Source of the DNA: Virgisporangium aliadipatigenens
GTDB lineage: Bacteria; Actinomycetota; Actinomycetes; Mycobacteriales; Micromonosporaceae
Assembly (NCBI RefSeq): GCF_016863615.1
Contig: NZ_BOPF01000009.1
Span: 124,001-188,000, forward strand
Length of the DNA: 64,000 nt
Direction of reading: 5' to 3'
Below are positions 52,287 through 60,589 of this stretch, one piece after another. The notes beneath the pieces are model-generated. The model had not been told where the DNA came from, ran no database searches, and was given only the letters and a program-made list of their open reading frames with translations. Numbering within the stretch: the stretch's first letter is position 1; each line of letters starts with the position of its first letter. The position numbers were made by a program, and so were the translations under genes.

Positions 52287-52675
52287 ACGCCGACAGCGGC
52301 CACGTAGCCGGCAACGTGCTCTACATCGAGGACAATCCCGTCAACACGTTCCTCGTCGACCGGATTCTGAGTGCCCGGCCCGGCGTCGTGCTGGACACCG
52401 CCCCGGACGGTCGCTCCGGACTGTCCAGCGCCGAACGGCTACAGCCGGACCTCGTCCTGCTCGACCTCGAACTCCCGGACATCAACGGAGAGCAGGTCCT
52501 CGCGGGGCTCCGCGCCAACCCCGCCACCCGGGCCATCCCGGTCATCGTCATCAGCGCCAACATCGACCCGGCGATCCAGCACCGGATGCTCGCCGGCGGG
52601 GCACGATTCTTTCTGACCAAACCCTACGAGGTGACCGACCTGTTGCGTCTCGTCGACGGCGCCCTCGCGGCGTGA
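52283..52675 (+). CDS. single-domain response regulator
   Basis: A 130-residue stand-alone receiver, coupled to the hybrid kinase by an ATGA overlap (start 52283, kinase stop 52286). It reads LYIEDNPVNTFLVDRILSA, the phospho-aspartate in DLVLLDLELPD, and PVIVISANIDPAIQHRMLAG with the switch threonine position replaced by serine, then FFLTKPYEVTDLLRLV with the conserved lysine. No output domain. It probably takes phosphoryl groups from the kinase or relays them to another partner, as in phosphorelays. No phosphotransfer protein is nearby. Confidence 0.88.
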   Translation: MNADSGHVAGNVLYIEDNPVNTFLVDRILSARPGVVLDTAPDGRSGLSSAERLQPDLVLLDLELPDINGEQVLAGLRANPATRAIPVIVISANIDPAIQHRMLAGGARFFLTKPYEVTDLLRLVDGALAA

Positions 52676-52690
52676 GCCGCCGACGGCCGA

Positions 52691-53224
52691 TCATCCACTT
52701 GCGATGGTGCGCATCGCCCGGACGTAGCGGTTCGTCACGTACCGCTGGGCCAGCCGGGTCAGCGGCCCACAGGCCCGCGCCAGCAGGGTCGCCGGGCGGC
52801 TGAACGCGCGGATCCGGAACCGCACCTCACCGTCCTCGGCGAGCACCACCTCGAACGCCTCCTCGCCCCGCTCCGGGTGGCCGGGCAGGGTTCCGTAGGC
52901 GAACCCCCGGCGGGTCGGCTCCTCGACCGTGTGGACCACGCGGCACGGGACGTTCAGGAGCAGCGGGCGCGGACCGGTGCGCAGCAGCACGACCACCCCG
53001 GTGGCGGCGCGCGGCGCGGAGGCGCGGCAGTCCAGCCCCGCCGCGCGGTGCATCCGCCAGCCGAGGAGTCCGTCCGCGGCGCGCGCGAAGGCCTCGACGC
53101 CGTGGCCGATCACCACGTCACGCCGCACGTGGCCGTAGCCGGCCGGGAGGGCGCCGTCGCGGGTGGCACCGACCTCGCGGTACGTCAACGGTGCGGCGGC
53201 CAGTTCGGCGAGTGTGCGTCCCAC
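52691..53224 (-). CDS. DUF1990-family protein
   Basis: A 177-residue protein with the DUF1990 wording: LTYREVGATRDGALPAGYGHVRRDVVIGHG at the start, the strand VPCRVVHTVEEPTRRGFAYGTLPGHPERGEE and the ending FSRPATLLARACGPLTRLAQRYVTNRYVRAMR. The fold is predicted to be a START/Bet v1-like cavity. Function is unknown, though the family is widespread in actinobacteria and is often next to oxidoreductases, as here, with a flavoprotein directly upstream on the same strand. Soluble; no signal peptide. It ends facing the response regulator gene. Confidence 0.85.
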   Translation of the reverse strand: MGRTLAELAAAPLTYREVGATRDGALPAGYGHVRRDVVIGHGVEAFARAADGLLGWRMHRAAGLDCRASAPRAATGVVVLLRTGPRPLLLNVPCRVVHTVEEPTRRGFAYGTLPGHPERGEEAFEVVLAEDGEVRFRIRAFSRPATLLARACGPLTRLAQRYVTNRYVRAMRTIASG

Positions 53225-53263
53225 TCCCCCGACGCTAGCCTCCCCGGGGGTTCGAGCGATGCG

Positions 53264-54661
53264 TCATTCGGCGCCGTGGAGCAGTTCGTGGAGGCGGCGC
53301 AACCCCGGCTCGGCGAACCGCTGTCGGCGTTCGACCGCCTGCCGCATCAACGGATCCTCGGCGTGGCTCCGCGCGCCCCGCATGATGTTGAGGCGGGACT
53401 CCTCGAGCCACTTCTTCAGGTCCGGCTCGCCGGCCCACGTCCGGGTCACCGCGACGTCCATCGCGAGCAGCCGCAGCCAGTCGCGCGCCGCGTCGGGAAG
53501 GGGATTCACCGGACAGAGCCGGTTCTTGTCGTCGACGTCGTCCCGGGTCGCCTCGACGTAGCCGACGAGGGCGGCGTTGAAGGTCGGCTGGCAGCCTCGC
53601 ACCATCTGCGGCGTGATCCGGTCCGCCTCGAAGATCGGCTTGGCGGGCGCGCGGCCGAGGCCGGAGGCGGTGCAGTCGACGTAGAGGTGCCCGTCGTCGC
53701 TCGGGATCGACCCGTGTTCGAGGACCACCTTGTCCCGCTCGATGCGCCGCACCCGTCCGAGCCGCACCACGTCGCGGATGCGTCGCAGGTCGGCGAGTTC
53801 GCGTTGGCTGACGGTGGCGCAGTGGAACATGGTGGGCGTGACCTGCGGGTCGAGCCGCAGCAGCCGGCCGCTGCGCTCCAGGCGGCGGAACAGGTCCTCG
53901 ACCGAGTCCGCGTGCGCGAGGCTCTCCAGTTCGTGGGACAGCGCGTTCATCAGGGACGGGAGCAGGCCCAGCGGCTGCATGTGGGCGCGGTCGTAGAGCC
54001 ACCCGTCGCGGGGCCTGATCCAGCGGATGCGATCGGGGTCGACGCCGTGCTCGAGCAGCCACTGGCAGGCGTCCATCGCCGTCTTGCCGGCGCCGAGGAC
54101 GGTGTACGCCGCACTCGGTTCGCCCTGCGCGGCCAGGCCGTTGACCGGCACGATCCGCACCCCCGCGTCGACGTGGAACGCCGGCGTGTGCGTGGCGGGG
54201 ATGTTCGGTCGGAGGTAGGCCGCGTCCACGACGCTCCTGTCGACCGTGATCTCGTGAACGGCCCCGGTCAGCCGCGAGACGACGCGATGGCGCCCCTCGG
54301 CGTCCCGCTCGTAGTCGTGCATTCCCAGGAACCGGACCCGCCCGGACGGGATCAGCTGCTCGTCCAGAACGCGGTCGAAGTAGTCCCGCACCGCCGCTCC
54401 GCCCGCCCGCTCGTACAGTCCGGCGTTCGGGCCGTGCGGGTCGATCGCGTCCGCGCCGAGGGGGCGGGAGTTGACGCCGTAGTACGCCGAGGGCTGATGC
54501 AGCCGCACGAAGGGGTACGCGTCGTTCCAGTGCCCGCCGGGCCGGTCGCGTCGGTCGACGATCACCACGTCGGCGTCGGAGTGCGTGATGACGGAATCGG
54601 TGAACGCCATTCCGGTGGCTCCCGCACCCACCACGAGATAGTCGGTCCTGATCGTGGTCAC
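53264..54661 (-). CDS. FAD/NAD(P)-dependent oxidoreductase
   Basis: A 465-residue flavoprotein from GTG 54661 (purine-rich GAGGA upstream). The N-terminus is the FAD-binding strand-turn-helix DYLVVGAGATGMAF, with the ribose-binding acidic residue in VVIVDRRDRPGGHWN. A second dinucleotide motif, AAYTVLGAGKTAMDACQWL, binds NAD(P). The rest includes HDYERDAEGRHRVVS and DCTASGLGR. The layout recalls single-component flavin monooxygenases, but the family is broader and the substrate cannot be read. DUF1990 lies 39 bases downstream on the same strand. No membrane segment. Confidence 0.87.
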   Translation of the reverse strand: MTTIRTDYLVVGAGATGMAFTDSVITHSDADVVIVDRRDRPGGHWNDAYPFVRLHQPSAYYGVNSRPLGADAIDPHGPNAGLYERAGGAAVRDYFDRVLDEQLIPSGRVRFLGMHDYERDAEGRHRVVSRLTGAVHEITVDRSVVDAAYLRPNIPATHTPAFHVDAGVRIVPVNGLAAQGEPSAAYTVLGAGKTAMDACQWLLEHGVDPDRIRWIRPRDGWLYDRAHMQPLGLLPSLMNALSHELESLAHADSVEDLFRRLERSGRLLRLDPQVTPTMFHCATVSQRELADLRRIRDVVRLGRVRRIERDKVVLEHGSIPSDDGHLYVDCTASGLGRAPAKPIFEADRITPQMVRGCQPTFNAALVGYVEATRDDVDDKNRLCPVNPLPDAARDWLRLLAMDVAVTRTWAGEPDLKKWLEESRLNIMRGARSHAEDPLMRQAVERRQRFAEPGLRRLHELLHGAE

Positions 54662-54759
54662 CCCTGTCCTCGCCCCGCGGCCGTGAAGATCACTGTCGGC
54701 CAGCCTAGGTCGGGTCGACGGCACATCGGTCGATCGGGCGCGATGCTCTCCTGGTTCCC

Positions 54760-57018
54760 TTATGGATACGGCGATCCCGCGCCCCGGCTTTCCGGAACGG
54801 CGGCCCAGCTCGCGATCTGGGTGCGCGACCGGAAGCCCAGCTTGTTCAGGATGTTGCGCACGTGGCTCTCGACCGTGCGTTCGGAGATGAACAGCCGCGC
54901 GCCGACGTCCTTGTTGCTCAGCCCCTCGGCCACCAGCCGGGCGATGTCCTTCTCGCGCTGTGTCAACGGACCGTTCGGGGTCGGGGCGGCCACCTCGCGC
55001 AGCGCCAGCCGCAGCGCGTCGGCACGGCTCATCCGCAGGCCCTCGCGCAGCGACGACTCGAACCGCGCCGGGCCGAGAGCCGCCAGCGCCGATTCGGTCG
55101 CCGACGACAGCGCCGGCGCCATTGCGCTGTTGACGATCGCACCGACCTCGACGCGCAGCCCGTCCATGGCCCCGAGCAGCTGGGCCGCACGCCGCGGGTC
55201 GCGAACCGACGCGGCGCACGCGCCGAGGCCGCCGAGCAGATAACACTGCGCGACCCGGTCGTCTATCCGGCGGGCGATCGGCAACGCCTCGACGAACCGA
55301 CGCTCCGCCTCGCCGGCGTCACCGCTTCGCAGCGCGGCGAAGCCCTGGTTCAGCAGCATCCACGTGAGGCTGTACAGGTCGCCGGCCCGGCGACTGAGCC
55401 GCGCGCCGTCGGCTGCCGCGGCACGGGCGGTCTCCAGATCGCCGTCGCCGAGTGCGTTGAGGGTCCGCGCCTGGTGCACCATCAGCGCGGCGCCGACGTC
55501 GTCCCGGCCGGCGGACAGGGCTGCCGCCTCGTCGAGCAGCCGAACGGCTGCGGGACGGTCGCCTGCCATGTGCGCCGCGATCGCCGCCATCGCGAGCAGC
55601 TGGCACAGGACGTCCGGCTGCCCGGCCGCGCGCGCGGCGAGGATGCCACGTTCCAACACCGGCACGGCGACGACCGGGTCGCTCTGCAGCACGGCCAGGA
55701 ATCCCCGGGCGAAGTAGGTCCACGGCGACGCCACCGCGGGTGCCAGTTCGTCGAGCCACCGCACGCCCTCGGTCGTGGCGCGGGTGACCCAGTACCAGAT
55801 CAGGCTGGTGGCCAGGGCGACGCCGCGCCCGTCGTCGGAGGACGCCCGCAGCAGCGCCCGGACGTTGTCGATCTCCGGTTCGATCCAGGTCAGCCACTCC
55901 ACCAGCCGATAACGGCCCTCGGCACCGAATCGTGCGCATCGTTGCAGGTAGTGATCCGCCCAGCGGTGTTCGAGGCCGTCCGGGGAACGGGTCGAACCGG
56001 CGTACTCGCGCATGGTCTCGTGCAGGCGATAGACGGCCGAGCCCGCGGCGGGCTCCCGTTGCACCAGCGACTTGTCGACCAGCGAGGACACCAGTTCGAC
56101 GCTCTGCTCCGCCGGCACCTCACCGAAGCAGCACACCGCCTCGACGTCGTCGAGCGTGAACCGGCCGGCGAACACCGAAAGCCGGGACAGCAGCGTCTGT
56201 TCGGCCGCAGTCAGCTGGTCGTAGCTCCACTCGACGGTCGTGCGCAGCGTCTCGTGGCGGGGCAGGGCCGCCCTGGTGCCGTTGGCGAGCAGCGCGAACC
56301 GGTCGTGCAGCCGGTCGAGGATCTGTGCGGGGGCCAGCGCCCGGGTCCGGACCGCCGCCAGTTCGATCGCCAGGGGCAACCCGTCGAGGCGCCGGCACAG
56401 GTCCGCCACGGCCGTCCGGTTGGCGTCGGTCAGCTCGAAGTCGCCCGACGCCGCCACCGCGCGCTCGACGAAGAGCCGGACCGCTTCGTTCTCGCGCAGG
56501 CGTTCCAGCGGATCGTCCGCCGGGAGCGCCAGCGGTGGCACCGGCAGCACGTGTTCCCCGACGGCCCGCAGCGGCGCCTGGCTGGTGGCGATCACCCGAA
56601 CCGCCGGCGCCGCCCGGAGCACCTCGCCGATCAGCCCGGCGGCGGCGTCGAGCAGGTGTTCGCAGTTGTCGACGACGAGCAGCAGTTCGGCGTCGCGGAG
56701 GTGGCGGAGCAGCAGTTCACGCGGTTCGGCGGCGGCCTGGTCGCGCAGGTCGAGGGCCGCCATCGCGGCGTGGGTCACCAGGGCCGGATCGCGCAGCTTG
56801 CCGAGTTCGACCAGCCAGGCGCCGTCCCGGAACCCGCGGACGAGCTCGGTGGCGAGACGGACCGCGAGGCGCGTCTTGCCCACCCCACCGGGCCCGACCA
56901 GGCTCACCAGACGCCCGTCGGTCAGCTTCTTCCTCGCCTCGGCCAGCTCACGGCGGCGGCCGACGAAGCTCGTGGCCTCGGCGGGGAGGTTGCCCGGTCG
57001 TCGACTGCGGGTGGCCAC
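54760..57018 (-). CDS. LuxR-family regulator with NB-ARC-like ATPase and TPRs
   Basis: A 752-residue regulator. After RRPGNLPAEATSFVGRRRELA comes an ATPase with Walker A GPGGVGKTRLAVRLA (about 42-56), Walker B-like LLLVVDNCEHLLDA, and a winged-helix part including DGLPLAIELAA. A TPR-like region fills the middle. The C-terminal GerE helix-turn-helix reads PLTQREKDIARLVAEGLSNKDVG, SERTVESHVRNILNKLGFRSRTQIA (residues ~685-745). This is the typical large LuxR/AfsR-like activator. The nearest same-strand target is the downstream flavoprotein operon, 98 bases away, and the divergent 141-residue membrane protein. Ligand unknown. Confidence 0.9.
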   Translation of the reverse strand: MATRSRRPGNLPAEATSFVGRRRELAEARKKLTDGRLVSLVGPGGVGKTRLAVRLATELVRGFRDGAWLVELGKLRDPALVTHAAMAALDLRDQAAAEPRELLLRHLRDAELLLVVDNCEHLLDAAAGLIGEVLRAAPAVRVIATSQAPLRAVGEHVLPVPPLALPADDPLERLRENEAVRLFVERAVAASGDFELTDANRTAVADLCRRLDGLPLAIELAAVRTRALAPAQILDRLHDRFALLANGTRAALPRHETLRTTVEWSYDQLTAAEQTLLSRLSVFAGRFTLDDVEAVCCFGEVPAEQSVELVSSLVDKSLVQREPAAGSAVYRLHETMREYAGSTRSPDGLEHRWADHYLQRCARFGAEGRYRLVEWLTWIEPEIDNVRALLRASSDDGRGVALATSLIWYWVTRATTEGVRWLDELAPAVASPWTYFARGFLAVLQSDPVVAVPVLERGILAARAAGQPDVLCQLLAMAAIAAHMAGDRPAAVRLLDEAAALSAGRDDVGAALMVHQARTLNALGDGDLETARAAAADGARLSRRAGDLYSLTWMLLNQGFAALRSGDAGEAERRFVEALPIARRIDDRVAQCYLLGGLGACAASVRDPRRAAQLLGAMDGLRVEVGAIVNSAMAPALSSATESALAALGPARFESSLREGLRMSRADALRLALREVAAPTPNGPLTQREKDIARLVAEGLSNKDVGARLFISERTVESHVRNILNKLGFRSRTQIASWAAVPESRGAGSPYP

Positions 57019-57094
57019 GCCAAGACGGTAGCTCAGTACCGGCTCCGTACTTCCACTGATGAGCGTCGAGCGCGTTCTTTCCTACGGTTGGCCC

Positions 57095-57520
57095 ATGACC
57101 ACGGACACCCTGGTGAAAGACGCCGATCTGACCCTGCCGCGCCTGTACGCGCTGCGCTTCGGATACTCCCTGCTGGCGTTCGGCCTTGCGTTCGAGACGT
57201 GGCCCGTCATCGTGGCCCACGACTCGTCCTGGCGAGGTACGGAGAGCCTCGTGTACTGCATCCTGGCGGGGTTGTCGCTCATGGCATTCGTCGGCCTGCG
57301 CCACCCCGTGGCGATGCTCCCGCTGCTCCTGTTCGAGTCGGCCTGGAAGCTGATCTGGCTGGGCGCGGTGGCCCTGCCCGCATGGCTCTCCGGTTCGATG
57401 GACGACGAGACGTGGGGGTACACGGCCTCGTGCCTTCTCGTCGTCATCTTCCTGGCGGTGGTGCCGTGGCCGTACGCCTTCCGGCGGTACCTGCACACCC
57501 CGGCCGAGCGGTGGCGCTGA
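57095..57520 (+). CDS. small four-helix membrane protein of unknown function
   Basis: A 141-residue protein from ATG 57095; the frame is open to 57059 but that ATG is further inside the divergent promoter gap. Four hydrophobic segments are visible: LRFGYSLLAFGLAFETWPVIV, SLVYCILAGLSLMAFVGL, VAMLPLLLFESAWKLIWLGAVAL and CLLVVIFLAVVPWPYAF. No ribosome site is obvious, so translation may be leaderless. It is divergent from the LuxR-type regulator at 57018, which may control it. No characterised family is recognised. Confidence 0.75.
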   Translation: MTTDTLVKDADLTLPRLYALRFGYSLLAFGLAFETWPVIVAHDSSWRGTESLVYCILAGLSLMAFVGLRHPVAMLPLLLFESAWKLIWLGAVALPAWLSGSMDDETWGYTASCLLVVIFLAVVPWPYAFRRYLHTPAERWR

Positions 57521-57549
57521 GGATGTCCAGGATCGGCGCTGCGGCCGGT

Positions 57550-59358
57550 TCAGGGCTGTGCGTCGATCTGACTGCGTAGGTCGTGCAGCCGCAGCGCCAC
57601 CTGGAGTTGCAGGGCACGGTCCGGGCTGCGCCACCCCTCGCCGAGCACACTGCTGATCCGGTCGAGACGCTTGAGCAGCGTGTTCATGTGGATGTGCAGC
57701 GCGCCGGCCGTGCGGGTGAGGTTGCCGACGTTGCCGAAGTAGGCCGAGAGGGTGGCCACGAGCTGCGTCGATCGCCGGCGGTCGTAGGTCAGCAGCGGCC
57801 CCAGCGAGTCGACCAGGAATCGATCGAGGTCCTCTCCGCGCTCCGTGTCGAACAGCAGGGCGAACATCGCGTAGCGTTCGGCTGTCGATCCCCGGTCCGT
57901 CACCCCGAGGCTCTGCATGAGATCGCAGCACTTGCCGGCGAGTTCGAACGCGCGTCCCCAGTTTTCGTCGGTGACCCGTTCCGCGACGACCCGCACCTCC
58001 GATCCGAGTTCTCGGCGGAGCCGGCTGTGCACCGTTTCCGCGAGTTGAGAAGGATCGGCGGCGGTGGCGAGAAGCGTGGCGCGGCCCAGGTGTTCCCCCG
58101 CGAGACCTCTCCATTCCGACGACATCGCATGAAGACGGCGACCGATCTGCGAGGCGGACCGGGTCGCCGATTTCGCGACGACGATGACATTCAACTGGGT
58201 GATGTCGACGCCCCGCGCATGAGCCCGCGCACGCTGGTTCGGGGTCACCGGCGGGCCGGACACCAGAAGTTCGGTGAGCAGTTCGCCGCTGACCCTTTCC
58301 TCCGCCTCGGCGACCGCGGTCTCCTTCAGGATCAGCAGGCCCATGATCTGGGCGGCGCGTTCCAACATGCGGATGTCGACCGGTGCGGGCTCCTCGCCGC
58401 GCGTCAGCAGGAGCGCGCCCAGATGGGTGTCGCCGGCCTGAATGGCGGCCGCGCTGTGCCAGAGGCCGGTGCCGTCGGTGGTGGTCGCCCATCTGCCGGA
58501 CTGGCGGGCCTGTTCGACCGCGTCGGGTGACGTCCGCCGCGACGGCGGCGAGGTCAGCGGGTCGATCAGGCCGGCATCGGGCGAACATTGTGCGATGACG
58601 GCGCCGGCGCGGTCGAAAACGGTGACCGCGCCCCGCAGGTGATCGACCAGCAGTCGGGCGATCTCGTTCGCGTCGCCGCCTTTCAGGACCACGCGGGTGA
58701 GCGATTCATGGACCGACTGGGCGCGTTCCATCATCGCGACCTGACGTTCGATGGTGAGAAACGCGGATTGCAGCTGCTTGAGGGCCGAACGACTTTCGTC
58801 ATATAGGCGCGCGTTGTTGAGTGCGATGGCGGCGTGGTCGGCGAACGCGCTGAGCAGCGCCACCTCGTCGTGTTCGAACGGCCGCTCGGTGCGGTCCGCG
58901 GCGAACAGCACACCGATGACCTCCTGCCCCACCAGGAGGGGAACGCCGAGCAGGGCGACCATGCCCTCCGGCACCACCAGATCGTCGAACGTCCGGTCGT
59001 GCGGGACGTCCTGGGTCTGCAGGTAATTGCTCACCCAGGCCGGGGCGCCCGTGGCGATGACCCGGCCGCCGACGCCCGTTCCGGCGGGCACCCTGGCCTG
59101 GTTGAACGACGGGGAGATGGTCCCCTCCGACGCCTTGAGCGTGAGCTGCCCGTCGGCGCCGAGCAGCGACAGGTACGTGAAATCGGTGCCGATCAGTTCG
59201 TGTGCCTCGCGAACGATCGAGTCCAGCACGGCGTCGAGTTCGCCGAGCGCGGTCAGCGCACGGGCCGTCGCGTACAGCGAACCGAGTTCGCGCTCGCGCC
59301 GGATGCGGTAAGAGGCGAGATTGGGGCTGGACGTTCGAAGTTCGGGCCCGTCGGTCAT
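57550..59358 (-). CDS. GAF-domain transcriptional regulator with CdaR/PucR-type C-terminus
   Basis: A 602-residue regulator. A GAF domain (residues ~30-190) reads LDAVLDSIVREAHELIGTDF, GTGVGGRVIATGAP and PLLVGQEVIGVLFAADR. A degenerate GGDEF-like/central region follows, and the C-terminus is the PucR/CdaR HTH: VATLSAYFGNVGNLTRTAGALHIHMNTLLKRLDRISSVL (around 530-575, given across its helices). Members sense sugars, purines or sugar acids and activate uptake operons. It is divergent from the sugar ABC transporter operon across 154 bases that contain GGTGGAG repeats, so it is the likely activator of that operon. The GAF domain may bind the inducer. Confidence 0.88.
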   Translation of the reverse strand: MTDGPELRTSSPNLASYRIRRERELGSLYATARALTALGELDAVLDSIVREAHELIGTDFTYLSLLGADGQLTLKASEGTISPSFNQARVPAGTGVGGRVIATGAPAWVSNYLQTQDVPHDRTFDDLVVPEGMVALLGVPLLVGQEVIGVLFAADRTERPFEHDEVALLSAFADHAAIALNNARLYDESRSALKQLQSAFLTIERQVAMMERAQSVHESLTRVVLKGGDANEIARLLVDHLRGAVTVFDRAGAVIAQCSPDAGLIDPLTSPPSRRTSPDAVEQARQSGRWATTTDGTGLWHSAAAIQAGDTHLGALLLTRGEEPAPVDIRMLERAAQIMGLLILKETAVAEAEERVSGELLTELLVSGPPVTPNQRARAHARGVDITQLNVIVVAKSATRSASQIGRRLHAMSSEWRGLAGEHLGRATLLATAADPSQLAETVHSRLRRELGSEVRVVAERVTDENWGRAFELAGKCCDLMQSLGVTDRGSTAERYAMFALLFDTERGEDLDRFLVDSLGPLLTYDRRRSTQLVATLSAYFGNVGNLTRTAGALHIHMNTLLKRLDRISSVLGEGWRSPDRALQLQVALRLHDLRSQIDAQP

Positions 59359-59376
59359 CGCTCAGCCCCATTCCCG

Positions 59377-59416
59377 GGTGGAGAAAGCCTCCACCGCCTT
59401 ACGTGAAACGGTGGAG
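59377..59416. promoter_or_regulatory. GGTGGAG repeat cluster between CdaR-type gene and sugar operon
   Basis: GGTGGAG (59377-59383) and CTCCACC (59389-59395) form an inverted repeat with a 5-base spacer, and a third GGTGGAG lies directly at 59410-59416. They fall in the divergent promoter gap between the regulator start (59358) and lipoprotein start (59513). A role as operator is inference. Confidence 0.5.
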
Positions 59417-59512
59417 CAAATATCTCTCACCGGTGCGCGCCGGTCGACCTAGGTTTCTCCGAAATAGGTATGTGACACACGCCACATGCACTGCGCAAAC
59501 CGGGAGTCTCCT

Positions 59513-60589
59513 ATGGTCAGGTCTCATATCGTGCACCCGCTCCCGGCGTCGGTGCACACACTTACCGCTTCGGGTCGCCGCATCCGGGCGACGATGGCAC
59601 TCGCCGCGGTCATGGCGGGCGTCGCCCTTCTCGCCGGCGCGTGCGGAGAGGGCTCAGCCGACGGCAAATCCGGCACCTCGGGTAGCGGCGGCGTCAAGGG
59701 CAAGACGATCAACTTCGTCGGCTACGGCAAAGACAACCCGTGGGGCGCCTACTTCAACACCGTGTTCATCGGGAAGCTCGAGTCGGCCGGCGCGAAGGTC
59801 GTGGACCTCACCACGATGGATCCCGGCACCGCCGTGACCAACTTCAACCAGGCCATTTCCAACAAGCCGGACCTGATCGTGGCCGCGCTGCTGGACACCT
59901 CGTCGATGGTCGTGCCGATCAAGAAGGCGAAGCAGGCGAACATCCCGGTGCTCGTGTACGACGGCCGGCCCGACCCGTCCGTCGACGGCGACGTCATGCA
60001 GGTCCTCTCCGACAGCGAGGCGCTCGGGATCGCCGCGGCGCAGAACCTCGTCGAGGGCCTGAAGGCGCAGGGCAAGGAGTCCGGCAACCTCATCGTCATC
60101 ACCGGCACCAAGTCGGGTTTCGCCGCCCAGGACCGGATGAAGGGGTTCGACGCCGAGCTCGCCAAGACGCCGGGGTACAAGGTCATCGACAACCAGGACG
60201 GCAACTGGGATCCGACGCTCTCCGGCAAGATCGCCACGCAGCTCTTCGCCAAGTACGGCTGCGCGGGCATCCAGGGCGCGTACGGCATGGCTGACTACAT
60301 GGCGCTTCCGATCGTCGCGGCGGCCAAGCAGGCCGGCTGTGAGGTCGGCGGCAAGAACGGCGTCATCGTCACCGGCAGCAACTGCTTCAAGGTCGGCATC
60401 GACGCGATCAAGGCCGGCACCCTCTACGGCACCGCCACCGAGGACCCCGGAACGATCGCCGAGCAGACCGCCGGCTACGTGATCCGCTACTTCAACGGCG
60501 AGAACCCGCCGAAGAAGGAACTCGTCAAAGAGGAACGGGTGACCGCCCAGAACGTCGACCGTTACGCCGCGCAGTGCAGCAAGGCATGA
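59513..60589 (+). CDS. sugar ABC transporter substrate-binding lipoprotein
   Basis: A 358-residue lipoprotein from ATG 59513, which has GGGAG just upstream; an ATG at 59486 lacks one. The signal peptide (RIRATMALAAVMAGVALLAGAC, residues ~21-42) ends in a lipobox whose cysteine is in LLAGAC, followed by a Gly/Ser linker. The rest is a Peripla_BP_4 fold: INFVGYGKDNPWGAYFNTVF, PDLIVAALLDTSSMVVPI, VLVYDGRPDPSVDGDVM, LIVITGTKSGFAAQDRMKGF. This family delivers ribose, xylose, inositol or related sugars to an RbsA/RbsC-type transporter, encoded next, with an ATGA overlap. The exact sugar is unknown. It is divergent from the GAF/CdaR regulator. Confidence 0.92.
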   Translation: MVRSHIVHPLPASVHTLTASGRRIRATMALAAVMAGVALLAGACGEGSADGKSGTSGSGGVKGKTINFVGYGKDNPWGAYFNTVFIGKLESAGAKVVDLTTMDPGTAVTNFNQAISNKPDLIVAALLDTSSMVVPIKKAKQANIPVLVYDGRPDPSVDGDVMQVLSDSEALGIAAAQNLVEGLKAQGKESGNLIVITGTKSGFAAQDRMKGFDAELAKTPGYKVIDNQDGNWDPTLSGKIATQLFAKYGCAGIQGAYGMADYMALPIVAAAKQAGCEVGGKNGVIVTGSNCFKVGIDAIKAGTLYGTATEDPGTIAEQTAGYVIRYFNGENPPKKELVKEERVTAQNVDRYAAQCSKA

